Counted from the first letter of the stretch, positions 8,720-17,230 are shown. The stretch is DNA of 64,000 nucleotides from an uncultured Oscillospiraceae bacterium (GCA_900539195.1 UQBC01000001.1:82366-146365); one strand, 5' to 3'. The notes: generated by a model from the letters alone, not told the origin. Numbers and translations: made by a program.

Positions 8720-8745
8720 GTTACACACTTGTGTAACTTTACACA
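8720..8745 (-). promoter_or_regulatory. overlapping palindromes at the transcription start (operator candidate)
   Basis: Two perfect overlapping inverted repeats: GTTACACA-N2-TGTGTAAC (8720-8737) and TGTGTAA-N2-TTACACA (8730-8745). Three TGTGTAA half-sites thus alternate in orientation. They cover the predicted start (about 8742) to about +22 of the secreted-protein gene, a good place for a repressor to sit. As RNA, either palindrome could form a 5' hairpin. No cognate regulator is known to me. Confidence 0.6.
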
Positions 8746-8748
8746 CCT

Positions 8749-8777
8749 ATTTTAACATTTCGTTTTTTTAAAGTCAA
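8749..8777 (-). promoter_or_regulatory. sigma-A promoter of the secreted-protein gene
   Basis: On the minus strand, -35 TTGACT (8772-8777), a 17-bp spacer and -10 TAAAAT (8749-8754). The rest of the 397-bp gap between 8684 and 9080 is AT-rich and, apart from the facing promoter of the GH36 gene, I see nothing else in it. Confidence 0.85.
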
Positions 8778-8998
8778 TGTGCATTATGCCTAAAATGTAT
8801 GTGAAATTTTATTGAAACTAACGGCATTACACAGCATCAAGGGCGTAATTTAAGTAAATTTAAGATTAACGGTGAATTATGTTATGCTTTTGTGATAAAA
8901 AGGGTGGATGAAACGGTGCTGTAATATACCTCTCATTCTCTTATACAACGGGTTTGTTCGGCAAAAATGAAAACTGCTTAAAATTTTGCTTAAAAGGA

Positions 8999-9027
8999 TT
9001 GAGAAAAGCCGAAAAATATGGTATATT
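8999..9027 (+). promoter_or_regulatory. sigma-A promoter of the GH36 alpha-galactosidase gene
   Basis: -35 TTGAGA (8999-9004), a 17-bp spacer and -10 TATATT (9022-9027), about 50 bp before ATG 9081. An earlier in-frame ATG at 9018 lies inside this promoter and cannot be the start of a transcript made from it. Confidence 0.75.
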
Positions 9028-9080
9028 TAATGTATATGGGAACTTGTTGTATCCCGAATAAGTTAAAGGACGGAAAAATT

Positions 9081-11273
9081 ATGTCTATCGTATTTGACGA
9101 AAACAAGCGTGTATTCAAGCTCGACACGGAAAAATCGAGCTACGCATTCCATATCACCGACAGCAGAAACCTGCTCCACCTGTACTACGGCGGCTATATT
9201 CCGGAAACGGATATAACTCATATGCTCCGCATACCGAATGACGAGCCGTTTGTACCTGCGGTACACGACGCTATGGGACCTCACAGCTTTGACTGTGCGC
9301 CTATCGAATTTCCGACATCGGGCGTTGCGGATTTCAGAGAACCGGCAATGCAGGTAATGGATATAAACGGTATGTCCGCCTGTGAATGCTACTACAAGGA
9401 TTACAGAATTTCAAACGGCAAGCCGAAATTAAAGGGGCTTCCCGCTACATACGCCGCAGACGACGAGGCACAGACGCTTGAGGTATTCTGCTACGACCCG
9501 CACAGCGGTCTTGACATTACACTTATGTACAGCGTATTCCCGAAATTTGACGTTATCACAAGAAGCGTAAAGGTCGAAAACAACGGTCTTGCCGCTATCG
9601 ACCTGCGCCGTCTCATATCAATGAGCCTTGATCTTGACAGAATGGACTACGATATGATAACACTGCACGGAACATGGGCAAGAGAACGCCATGTACAGCG
9701 TTTCCCTATACGTTTCGGCAAGCAGTCGATAGATTCCAACAGAGGTGCTACAAGCCACGCTCACAACAACTTCTTTGCGCTGTGCGACCACACCGCAACA
9801 GAGGACTTCGGCGAAGCTTACGGCTTTGCTCTGGTGTATTCGGGTTCGTTCTTAGGAATGGTAGAGGTAGGTCAGTATGAAAAGACAAGGGCGCTGCTCG
9901 GTATAAATCCGTATGACTTCTCGTGGCACTTAGAGCCGGGAGAAGATTTTCAGGCACCTGAGGTCATCATGACCTATTCCGGCGAGGGCTTAGGTCAGAT
10001 GTCAAGAAACTTCCACGATGTTATGAGGAACAACCTTATCAGAGGAAAGTGGAAGGATATGCGCCGTCCTATACTTATTAATAACTGGGAAGCGACATAT
10101 TTCAACTTTGACACGGACAAGCTCCTTGATATAGCAAGAGAGGCTAAGAAAGCCGGAATCGAGATGCTCGTCATGGACGACGGCTGGTTTGGTCACAGAA
10201 ACGATGATAAATCTTCCCTCGGCGACTGGTTTGTGAACGAGAATAAGATAAAGGGCGGTCTTAAGCACCTTGTAGACGAGGTAAACAAGATAGGTCTTAA
10301 GTTCGGTATATGGTTCGAGCCTGAGATGATAAGCCCGGACAGCAAGCTGTATGCGGAACATCAGGACTGGTGCATACACATTCCCGGCAGACACCGCACG
10401 ACTGTAAGAAGTCAGCTTGTACTTGATTTTTCAAGAAAAGAAGTGCGTGACTATATCTATGAGCAGATGAAGGCTATCCTTTCAAGCGCAAACATAGAAT
10501 ATGTAAAGTGGGATATGAACAGACAGCTCAGCGAGGTCGGCAACGAGGTATTCCCTCCCGAAAGACAGCGTGAGATATGGCACAGGTATGTCCTCGGCGT
10601 ATATGAAATGCAGGAAAGACTGCTGACAGACTTCCCTGACCTGCTCCTTGAAAACTGTGCGGGCGGCGGCTCACGCTTTGACGCAGGTATGCTGTACTAC
10701 TCTCCTCAGATATGGACAAGCGATGATACCGACGCTATAGAAAGGCTCAAGATACAGTACGGCACTTCTATGTGCTATCCCTGCTCCTGCTTCGGCGCTC
10801 ACGTTTCGGACAGCCCGAACCACTGTGTAGGCAGGATCACTCCGTTTGAAACAAGAGGACACGTTGCGATGTCGGGTACGTTCGGCTATGAACTTGACGT
10901 TACGAAGATTTCGGACGATGACAAGTATGCGATAAAGGAACAGATAGAAGAATTCAACAAGTACAATCCGCTTGTGAGAACGGGCGATTATTACAGAATC
11001 GGCGATCCGTTCGCAAACGACCGCTTTGACGCATGGCAGTTTGTCGCAAAGGACAAGAGCGAAACACTCCTCGAATATGTACAGGTTCTTAAGGAGCCAA
11101 GCGTGTTCCTGCACAGAGTAAAGCTGAAAGGGCTTGAAAAGGGCTGCTACTACAAGCACGAGCAGACGGGAAGGGTTTATTCGGCAGAGCTTCTGATGAA
11201 CAGCGGATTTGACATTCCTTCGTTGTGGGGAGATTTCAGGTCGTTTATTGCGCATTTTGTAAGGGTGAAGTAA
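9081..11273 (+). CDS. alpha-galactosidase, GH36
   Basis: A 730-residue enzyme, the normal length for GH36. It removes terminal alpha-1,6-galactose from raffinose-family sugars and galactomannans. An N-terminal beta-sandwich domain (to about residue 320) precedes the barrel, which opens with NWEATYFNFD and MLVMDDGWFG. The nucleophile Asp is in KWDMNRQ and the acid/base Asp in WTSDDTDAIERL, after CAGGGSRFD. No signal peptide, so it is cytosolic and acts on imported oligosaccharides. The start is ATG 9081, with AAAGGA upstream and the promoter at 8999-9027. A WYL regulator lies two genes downstream and could govern it, though WYL proteins have varied targets. A second alpha-galactosidase (GH27) sits near 39 kb. 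Confidence 0.95.
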   Translation: MSIVFDENKRVFKLDTEKSSYAFHITDSRNLLHLYYGGYIPETDITHMLRIPNDEPFVPAVHDAMGPHSFDCAPIEFPTSGVADFREPAMQVMDINGMSACECYYKDYRISNGKPKLKGLPATYAADDEAQTLEVFCYDPHSGLDITLMYSVFPKFDVITRSVKVENNGLAAIDLRRLISMSLDLDRMDYDMITLHGTWARERHVQRFPIRFGKQSIDSNRGATSHAHNNFFALCDHTATEDFGEAYGFALVYSGSFLGMVEVGQYEKTRALLGINPYDFSWHLEPGEDFQAPEVIMTYSGEGLGQMSRNFHDVMRNNLIRGKWKDMRRPILINNWEATYFNFDTDKLLDIAREAKKAGIEMLVMDDGWFGHRNDDKSSLGDWFVNENKIKGGLKHLVDEVNKIGLKFGIWFEPEMISPDSKLYAEHQDWCIHIPGRHRTTVRSQLVLDFSRKEVRDYIYEQMKAILSSANIEYVKWDMNRQLSEVGNEVFPPERQREIWHRYVLGVYEMQERLLTDFPDLLLENCAGGGSRFDAGMLYYSPQIWTSDDTDAIERLKIQYGTSMCYPCSCFGAHVSDSPNHCVGRITPFETRGHVAMSGTFGYELDVTKISDDDKYAIKEQIEEFNKYNPLVRTGDYYRIGDPFANDRFDAWQFVAKDKSETLLEYVQVLKEPSVFLHRVKLKGLEKGCYYKHEQTGRVYSAELLMNSGFDIPSLWGDFRSFIAHFVRVK

Positions 11274-11324
11274 GATTGTTGTCAGTATGGGGTGTCCCAT
11301 GCCGATTATTCAGGGTGAAATATT

Positions 11325-11729
11325 ATGAAAAAACTCGGTGTTATACGACTCATCGTCTGCATTGCGGCGATAATAATGGAGCTTTTACCGCTCGGTGCGG
11401 TACTCAAATACGGATTGATGTCCGACAGCGGTCATTTGATTTTCCGCTTTGAGAATTACTCGTATTTCGATGTCACTCCGTTCGGATATGCAATGTTCAA
11501 CTATATGATATGCGCTGTGATGACAACTATTACGGCTATGCTTTCTCTGCTGTGGATATTCTTCGGCAAGAAGCGTCAGACACCTATTACGGTTTTAGCT
11601 TCGATAGCACTGGTAATGTCGCTCGTCCCGTACCTTACACAGACATTCAATGTTTTTACTGTCATAATCTCAGCGCTTATAGCGGCGGTGCTTGTGCTGT
11701 CGGTAATAATTCAGATAAAGCATGAATAG
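11325..11729 (+). CDS. small four-helix membrane protein, unknown
   Basis: 134 residues with about four hydrophobic spans (roughly 5-27, 53-79, 85-103 and 109-130), the first followed by a polar loop and the third preceded by FGKKRQ. No motif I recognise. The start ATG 11325 has only a modest upstream GGGTGA. It lies 51 bp after the GH36 gene and 15 bp before the WYL regulator, so it is probably cotranscribed with both. It could be a sensor partner for the regulator, but that is speculation. Confidence 0.75.
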   Translation: MKKLGVIRLIVCIAAIIMELLPLGAVLKYGLMSDSGHLIFRFENYSYFDVTPFGYAMFNYMICAVMTTITAMLSLLWIFFGKKRQTPITVLASIALVMSLVPYLTQTFNVFTVIISALIAAVLVLSVIIQIKHE

Positions 11730-11744
11730 GAAAGGAAATGTACT

Positions 11745-12719
11745 ATGCCGCGTTCATCAAATCAGAAACCGAAACTGTTGTATCTGGAAAAAATGTTCCG
11801 TGAAGAGTCAGACGAACAGCACCCGCTTACCGTAAAGGATATTATATCCGGGCTTGACAAGGTAGGCATAAAGGCGGAGCGCAAGGCTATCTATGACGAT
11901 ATAGAGCTTCTGCGTGAAGTAATGGATATGGATATCTGCTCGGACAAAGTAGGAAGCTATTATCTCGGAACAGACAGGTTCCAGTTTGAAGAGCTTCAGC
12001 TGCTTGCCGATGCGGCAGCTTGCTCAAAGTTTATAACCGAGGACAAGTCAAGGGAACTGGTTGAGAAAATATCACATCTCACCAGCAACTTCAAGGCTCG
12101 CGAACTGCAAAGGAGCGTAATCGTAGCAAACCGTGTAAAGACGGAAAACCGCAAGATATACTATAATATCAACAAAATACACGAGGCGATAAAGCAGCAG
12201 AGGAAAATCACCTTCCACTACTTCAGATATGATATCAAAAAGAAAAAAGTCTACAAGACATCGGGCGGACGGTATGTAATGTCGCCGTACTCGCTTGCGT
12301 GGGAAGATGAAAACTACTACTGCATAGGCTACTATGAAAAGTATAACGCTATATCGAACTTCCGTGTTGACCGTATGGAAGACGTTGAAGTTTCCGGTGA
12401 ACCCGCTGTTCCCGCTAAGGACTTCAACCTTGCGGAATATACCCGCAGGATATTCGGTATGTTCGCAGGAAGCGAAACCGTAAGGGCAAAGCTCAGCTTC
12501 GACAACTCGCTTACAAGCGTTGTCATAGATAAGTTCGGCTCGGACATAACAATGCACAAGCTCGATGAAAATCATTTTTACATATCAAAGGATATAAACG
12601 TCAGCCCGACATTTTTCGGCTGGTTGTTCCAGCTCGGAGCAAATGCCGAAATTCTTGAACCGCTGACTCTGAGAAAAGAATTTACCGGCTATCTCGACAA
12701 GGTAAGAAACCTGTACTGA
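11745..12719 (+). CDS. WYL-domain transcriptional regulator
   Basis: A 324-residue protein. An N-terminal winged helix-turn-helix (residues 1-70, with LTVKDIISGLDKVGIKAERK as the reading region) is followed by a WYL domain near residues 140-240, seen in the segments ITFHYFRYD and MSPYSLAWEDENYYCIGYY. A C-terminal WCX-like extension (AKLSFDNSLTSVVIDKFG) ends the protein. WYL proteins bind small ligands or nucleic acid and usually control nearby or stress genes. RBS AGGAAAGGAAA precedes ATG 11745. Cotranscription with the GH36 gene and small membrane protein is likely from spacing, but whether it acts on them is not shown. Confidence 0.9.
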   Translation: MPRSSNQKPKLLYLEKMFREESDEQHPLTVKDIISGLDKVGIKAERKAIYDDIELLREVMDMDICSDKVGSYYLGTDRFQFEELQLLADAAACSKFITEDKSRELVEKISHLTSNFKARELQRSVIVANRVKTENRKIYYNINKIHEAIKQQRKITFHYFRYDIKKKKVYKTSGGRYVMSPYSLAWEDENYYCIGYYEKYNAISNFRVDRMEDVEVSGEPAVPAKDFNLAEYTRRIFGMFAGSETVRAKLSFDNSLTSVVIDKFGSDITMHKLDENHFYISKDINVSPTFFGWLFQLGANAEILEPLTLRKEFTGYLDKVRNLY

Positions 12720-12745
12720 ACCGACGCTAAGAAAGATGTATCTGT

Positions 12746-13864
12746 ATGGCAAAGTTGAAATCCGTATTTACAAAAATACCAAAGTGGCTGTATTACACAG
12801 TGCCGGCTTTTGCCGCGTCGCTTACGCTTACTCTGCTTGCAAAAAATACGACCGGGTTTGCCGAATGGTACAGTACAAATATATATCCGTTTTTTGTCGG
12901 CACTGTCGGGCGGATCACTTCTGTACTGCCTTTCTCGCTGTGTGAGTTGCTGCTGTACACGGTAATTATCCTTGCCGCTGTCGGTGTAACCTTTACCGTT
13001 GTCAGATTCATCAAAGGCAAAGGTAAACGGAAACGGCTCATGACGAGGGTGCTCGCCGTTGTGCTGAACTTTGCGGTCAGCATATTCTTTGTATTTACGC
13101 TTTTCTGTGGAATAAACTATAACAGAACACCGTTTTCCGCAGTCAGTGGATTTACCGTTGAAGCCTACACGGCGCAGGAGCTTGCCGACCTTTGCGTATA
13201 CATTCTTAAAAACGCAAATGATACCGCCCGGAAGATAGAAACCGATGAAACGCTGACGGTAGAGCTTGACAGCAAAATAAACCTTGACGAAGAATGCAAA
13301 AAGGCAATGAACCTGCTCGGCGATAGGTACGACAGCCTGTCGGGGTTTTATCCGGACGCAAAGCCGGTAATTGCATCAGAGGGTATGTCTTATATGAGAA
13401 TACTCGGAATGTATGCGCCGTTTACAATAGAAGCAAATTATAACGCAAATGCGCCGGACTTTGCAAAACCGTTCACGGTGTGTCATGAACTGTCGCATCT
13501 GAAAGGCTTTATGCGTGAGGACGAGGCAAATTTTATCGCCTATCTTGCCTGCACAGGCTCGGATAACGTGTATCTGCAATATGCGGGCTGGGTATACGCT
13601 CTTATCTATGCCGCAAATGCACTTTATTCGGCGGCAGGCTCGGAAATATACAGCGAGCTTATGAGCTATGCCGATGAAAAAGTAATAGCGGAGCTCAGCG
13701 CCAACAGCGCATACTGGAAGAAATACGAAACTCCGGTCGCAACTGTCGCCACAACAGTGAACGATACCTATCTTAAATCGCAGGGGCAGACGGACGGAAA
13801 GAAGTCATATGGCAGATTTGTAGACCTGATGATAAGCTACAGAAAAATGCAGGCAAGTGAATAA
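12746..13864 (+). CDS. DUF3810-like membrane metalloprotein
   Basis: A 372-residue protein with three N-terminal membrane spans (about 16-34, 60-85 and 105-125) and then an extracytoplasmic domain with the zinc-peptidase motif HELSHLKGF and a downstream Glu in EDEANFIAYLAC. That gluzincin-like arrangement, with the phrase NYNRTPFS, fits the DUF3810 family. Substrate unknown. The start is ATG 12746, 26 bp after the WYL gene, with only a weak RBS (GAAAG further upstream). A short palindrome (13865-13880) follows the stop and may slow or end transcription. Confidence 0.8.
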   Translation: MAKLKSVFTKIPKWLYYTVPAFAASLTLTLLAKNTTGFAEWYSTNIYPFFVGTVGRITSVLPFSLCELLLYTVIILAAVGVTFTVVRFIKGKGKRKRLMTRVLAVVLNFAVSIFFVFTLFCGINYNRTPFSAVSGFTVEAYTAQELADLCVYILKNANDTARKIETDETLTVELDSKINLDEECKKAMNLLGDRYDSLSGFYPDAKPVIASEGMSYMRILGMYAPFTIEANYNANAPDFAKPFTVCHELSHLKGFMREDEANFIAYLACTGSDNVYLQYAGWVYALIYAANALYSAAGSEIYSELMSYADEKVIAELSANSAYWKKYETPVATVATTVNDTYLKSQGQTDGKKSYGRFVDLMISYRKMQASE

Positions 13865-13897
13865 AACGCTGTGCAGCGTTATAAATATAATTATCAT

Positions 13898-14007
13898 TTA
13901 TTCCCGACCGTTACGCAAAGCTGAGGTAAGCACAAATGCTTCGCAAGGGCGGAATTTGGGGCGGCACATTGCCGCAAAGGGCGGAATTTGAGGCGGCGCA
14001 TTGCCGC
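13898..14007 (+). repeat. dispersed repeat with two GCGGCA hairpin units
   Basis: A 15-bp end (TTATTCCCGACCGTT at 13898) is followed by unique sequence and two near-identical 29-bp units (13947-13975 and 13979-14007, two mismatches, 32-bp period). The first ends in the perfect hairpin GCGGCA-CAT-TGCCGC. The same two ends recur inverted at 63903-63985 with a different middle. It lies immediately before the ribosome binding site of the next gene, so that gene's 5' UTR starts with these hairpins. Confidence 0.85.
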
Positions 14008-14017
14008 AGGAGATTTT

Positions 14018-15100
14018 ATGGCAAATAAGAAATTGTACAAGAAAGAAAGATTTTCAGGCTGTCTGGTCGGCGCCGCCGCAGGTGACGCACTCGGCTCGCC
14101 CGTAAAGACGATAACCAGAAGTCAGATAAAGGATATCTACGGCAAGAAAGGCATACTCAAGCTGAAGCCGGAAAAGCACCAGAAATATGCCCGCATATCA
14201 GACGAGACCCAGATGATGCTGTTCACGGCACACGGTATACTGTGGGCAGACGCGGCAGGGCTGAAAACAAATGAAGCCGACCCGGCGGATTATGTTTTCC
14301 TGGCACTTCAGCAGTGGCTGTACACACAGACAGGCGGTACATCATCGGTAGCGCTGCAATGGATACTTGACGAAAACGAAACAGGCTTTCCGTGCGACCT
14401 GCTGGGCGTTCCGGCTCTCGCAAAAAAGCGTAATCCGACAAAACAACTGGTACAAACCATTGCCGATATAAAGTCGGAACACACATACGGCAGAATAAGA
14501 CGACCCATAAACGCAAACAAGCTGTTTGACTGCCTGCCGAGAGCAGTACCGACCGGACTTTATTTTTACAGCGACCCCGCGCGTGCATTCGCAACAGGCT
14601 GTGACCTTGCCGCCATTACCCATTCGCACCCGACAGCATATCTTGCAACGGGCTGTCTTGCCTCGATTATAGCTTTTATCTGCAAGGGAAATTCGATTGA
14701 ACAGTCCGTACTAGATACAATGAAAATGCTTAAAGAATACGACGGTTTTGAAGACTGCTTTGCGGCGCTTGACAAGGCGCTCGCTCTGCTGGACGAAACG
14801 ACTTCGCCGCTTACCGACGTTGCCGAGCTCGGAAACGGCAGCACAGCCGACTCTGCCCTCGCTATCGGCGTATACTGTGCCTGCGTGCATTACGACTATC
14901 TCAGCGCAGTACAGCTTGCGGCAAACCAGGACGGTATCAGCGATATATGCGCATTTATTGCGGGCGCACTGAAAGGCGCACTGCTCGGATATTCCGAAAT
15001 TCCCTCCGGATTTGTAAAGAAACTGCAGTTTGCGGATACTGTAAAGACCTATGCCACAAGGCTGACAAAAGCCGCTCCAAAAGGTTTTATGAAAAGATAA
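14018..15100 (+). CDS. ADP-ribosylglycohydrolase-like protein
   Basis: A 360-residue all-helical DraG-like protein. The family opening GCLVGAAAGDALGSPVK is clear near residue 14. Active members bind two metals through TDDT-like and DTDT-like motifs and remove ADP-ribose from proteins or small molecules. Here the first motif reads SDETQMM, and the C-terminal one reads DGISDICAFIAGALKGA, so the first Asp and last Thr of DTDT are replaced by Ile. The metal site is therefore altered. The start ATG 14018 has AGGAG 6 nt upstream; an earlier in-frame ATG at 13988 falls in the repeat and is rejected. The MATE gene follows after 18 bp. Confidence 0.88.
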   Translation: MANKKLYKKERFSGCLVGAAAGDALGSPVKTITRSQIKDIYGKKGILKLKPEKHQKYARISDETQMMLFTAHGILWADAAGLKTNEADPADYVFLALQQWLYTQTGGTSSVALQWILDENETGFPCDLLGVPALAKKRNPTKQLVQTIADIKSEHTYGRIRRPINANKLFDCLPRAVPTGLYFYSDPARAFATGCDLAAITHSHPTAYLATGCLASIIAFICKGNSIEQSVLDTMKMLKEYDGFEDCFAALDKALALLDETTSPLTDVAELGNGSTADSALAIGVYCACVHYDYLSAVQLAANQDGISDICAFIAGALKGALLGYSEIPSGFVKKLQFADTVKTYATRLTKAAPKGFMKR

Positions 15101-15118
15101 GGAAGCGATTATAAAAGA

Positions 15119-16474
15119 ATGGTCACGGATATGACTAGCGGCAGGACCTTTTCCGTTCTGCTGAAATTCTCTCTGCCGATGCTGCTCAGCGTTGCATTTC
15201 AACAGCTTTATAACATTGTTGACAGCGTTATTGCAGGCAACTTTGTAAGCGATATGGCGCTGGGTGCAATAGGCGCAAGTTACCCCGTCACAATGATATT
15301 CATGGCAGTGGCAACAGGCGGAAGCGTCGGTGCGTCGGTCGTTGTTGCACGACTTTTCGGTTCAAAGAACTATACATATATGAAAACGGCGATAAACACG
15401 GCGCTGGTTTCGTTTGCGGCAATCGCCGGAGTGCTTACCGTGATAGGCTGTGCCTTATGTTCACCGATGCTGACATTGCTCGGCACACCTGATGATATAT
15501 TTGCGGACAGCGATATTTATCTGAGGGTATATGTCCTGGGGCTTGTGTTCCTTTTTATCTACAATGCCTGCAACGGTATATTCACCGCCCTCGGCGACTC
15601 GAAAACACCGTTGTTCTTCCTGATAGCGTCGTCGCTTGGAAATATCGGGCTTGACCTGCTGTTTGTAATAGTATTTCAGATGGGCGTCGCAGGCGTTGCA
15701 TGGGCTACATTCGCCGCTCAGGGCGCGGCAGGCGTTGCGGCGTTCTTCGTACTTTTAAGACGTGTCGGAAAGATACAGTCGGATACTCCCAAAAAGCCTA
15801 AAATATTCTCTTCTGACGCACTCAAGCAGATAAGCCGTATTTCCGTTCCGTCAATATTACAGAGCAGTTTTGTATCAGTAGGAAATCTGTTCGTGCAGAG
15901 CCTGGTAAACAGCTTCGGTTCATCGGTAATAGGCGGTTATGCGTCTGCTATCAAGCTGAATACTTTCGCAATAACCTGTTTCTCAACGCTTTCAAACAGC
16001 GTGTCGAACTTCTGCGCTCAGAACATAGGCGCAGACAAGACCGACCGTGTTAAAACGGGTGTGAAGTCGGGTATGCTGATGTGTCTTGTTATAGCGATAC
16101 CTTTTGTAGTGTGCTTCCTGCTTTTCGGCGGAACGCTTGTAAACCTGTTTGCGACACAGGCTAACGCTGAGATAATCGCAACCGGCAGTAAGTTTCTGAC
16201 TATCGTTTCCCCGTTCTATTTCTTTGTCTGCATAAAGATAGTAATTGACGGCGGTGTAAGAGGTTGCGGCGTTATGACGCCGTTTATGATAAGCACCTGT
16301 CTTGACCTTGCATTGCGTGTTATTTTCGCCTATATCCTCTCTCCGTTCTTCGGCTCGGACGGAATATGGCTGTCGTGGCCCGTAGGCTGGGTGCTTGCGC
16401 TGGTTGTAGATCTGTTCTTCTACAATTACTACATAAGAAAAGGAAAAGCCTTTACGGCGGACGGCACACTTTAA
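15119..16474 (+). CDS. MATE family efflux transporter
   Basis: A 451-residue membrane protein with about 12 hydrophobic spans in two homologous halves, typical of MATE exporters that expel drugs or metabolites against Na+ or H+ flow. The N-terminal signature is visible in LKFSLPMLLSVAFQQLYNIVDS, here split as LPMLLSVAFQQLYNIVD plus VIAGNFV, and the second half begins near ISRISVPSILQSSFVS. The start ATG 15119 has AAGGAAG about 12 nt upstream; a second ATG at 15131 (MTSGRT) is an alternative. It is 18 bp after the ADP-ribosylglycohydrolase gene and ends at a strong terminator. Substrate not predictable. Confidence 0.93.
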   Translation: MVTDMTSGRTFSVLLKFSLPMLLSVAFQQLYNIVDSVIAGNFVSDMALGAIGASYPVTMIFMAVATGGSVGASVVVARLFGSKNYTYMKTAINTALVSFAAIAGVLTVIGCALCSPMLTLLGTPDDIFADSDIYLRVYVLGLVFLFIYNACNGIFTALGDSKTPLFFLIASSLGNIGLDLLFVIVFQMGVAGVAWATFAAQGAAGVAAFFVLLRRVGKIQSDTPKKPKIFSSDALKQISRISVPSILQSSFVSVGNLFVQSLVNSFGSSVIGGYASAIKLNTFAITCFSTLSNSVSNFCAQNIGADKTDRVKTGVKSGMLMCLVIAIPFVVCFLLFGGTLVNLFATQANAEIIATGSKFLTIVSPFYFFVCIKIVIDGGVRGCGVMTPFMISTCLDLALRVIFAYILSPFFGSDGIWLSWPVGWVLALVVDLFFYNYYIRKGKAFTADGTL

Positions 16475-16496
16475 TTTTACATTAAAACTTTATATC

Positions 16497-16530
16497 AAGG
16501 TCCGTTGTCTGAAAAGACGGCGGACTTTTT
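16497..16530 (+). terminator. Rho-independent terminator after the MATE gene
   Basis: A 14-bp stem with three G-U pairs (16497-16510 with 16515-16528), a GAAA tetraloop and a run of T's to 16530. Confidence 0.92.
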
Positions 16531-16534
16531 GTAT

Positions 16535-16594
<60 letters not shown>

Positions 16595-16627
16595 GGATTT
16601 GAAAAAGGGACAGTACTTGATGTAACG

Positions 16628-16682
16628 TGTGTTCTTTCTGACTGACATTGAGTTTTTGTAGGGTTAAGGTTAAGTGCAACGT
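16628..16682 (+). repeat. left copy of an imperfect direct repeat
   Basis: About 55 bp resemble 17147-17205: both run GTGTT..., then a TATTGGGTTT/CATTGAGTTTTT segment, a GTAG step, and TTAAGTGCAAC/CTAAGCGCAAC. The two copies flank a 460-bp block that includes the nested hairpin element. Confidence 0.6.
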
Positions 16683-16849
16683 GTGAAAAAGAAGCATCAC
16701 AATTTGCTCCCTTGTGTAAAGGTGAGCATCTGTTGCAGTGCGAAGCACTGCCAACTATTGAGGGATTGTCAGCGGAGGTGATGGCAAAAGGTCGGCGGTA
16801 GGCAATCCCTCAGTCTGTCGAAAAACCTCTATCATTATCAAAAAATGGG

Positions 16850-17060
16850 GTTGAGGGGCGGTAGCCCCAGTAATATAGCCCCGGCACGGATGCCGGGCGT
16901 GTATGCCCAAATGCTCTATGCAAGGACGCATACAAGTGGTCGAACAAAGTCGGTGCAGGACGCACCGACAATAAACGACCACGATTGCACAGATGCAAAG
17001 CCAACCAAGCATACACAGCCTTTCACCGGGGAAAGGGGTTTGGGGATAGGGATTGAGGAC
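16850..17060 (+). repeat. nested constant-apex hairpin element, copy A
   Basis: This is the core of a 756-bp gene-free stretch (16475-17230). Hairpins: CCCGGC stem 16880-16897; an outer 8-bp helix 16899-16906 with 17009-17016 enclosing a TATGC stem (16917-16932), a 7-bp helix 16936-16942 with 16976-16982 that itself encloses an 8-bp stem (16949-16969), and a TTGC stem (16985-16998); then a CCTTTC stem 17019-17036. The apex is A[A/C]GGA[C/T] or close to it each time. The right end GGGGTTTGGGGATAGGGAT is shared with copies B and C. A 9-bp hairpin at 17101-17123 and a 10-bp inverted repeat around 16758/16804 lie outside the element. No convincing ORF. Confidence 0.85.
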
Positions 17061-17146
17061 AAGCACTTTTGTTGAAAAAACATACTTTTTCTACAATCTG
17101 AGCTCCCTTTACACAAGGGAGCTATAAATCAGTGCTTGGCAGAGCG

Positions 17147-17205
17147 TGTTTTCCTTTTTGAATGATATTGGGTTTCGTAGAGAATTTAGGCTAAGCGCAA
17201 CATAA
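17147..17205 (+). repeat. right copy of an imperfect direct repeat
   Basis: Partner of 16628-16682 (see there). Next to it, ACAATTTGTA (17205-17214) pairs with TACAAATTGT (17232-17241), a 10-bp inverted repeat that overlaps the stop codon of the SpoIID-like gene. Confidence 0.6.
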
Positions 17206-17230
17206 CAATTTGTATATAGCATTCCGTATT

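Noticed and set aside
10671..11300. Open frame of 209 codons antisense to the GH36 gene
   Set aside because: No RBS, covers the conserved GH36 C-terminal part, no recognisable domain.
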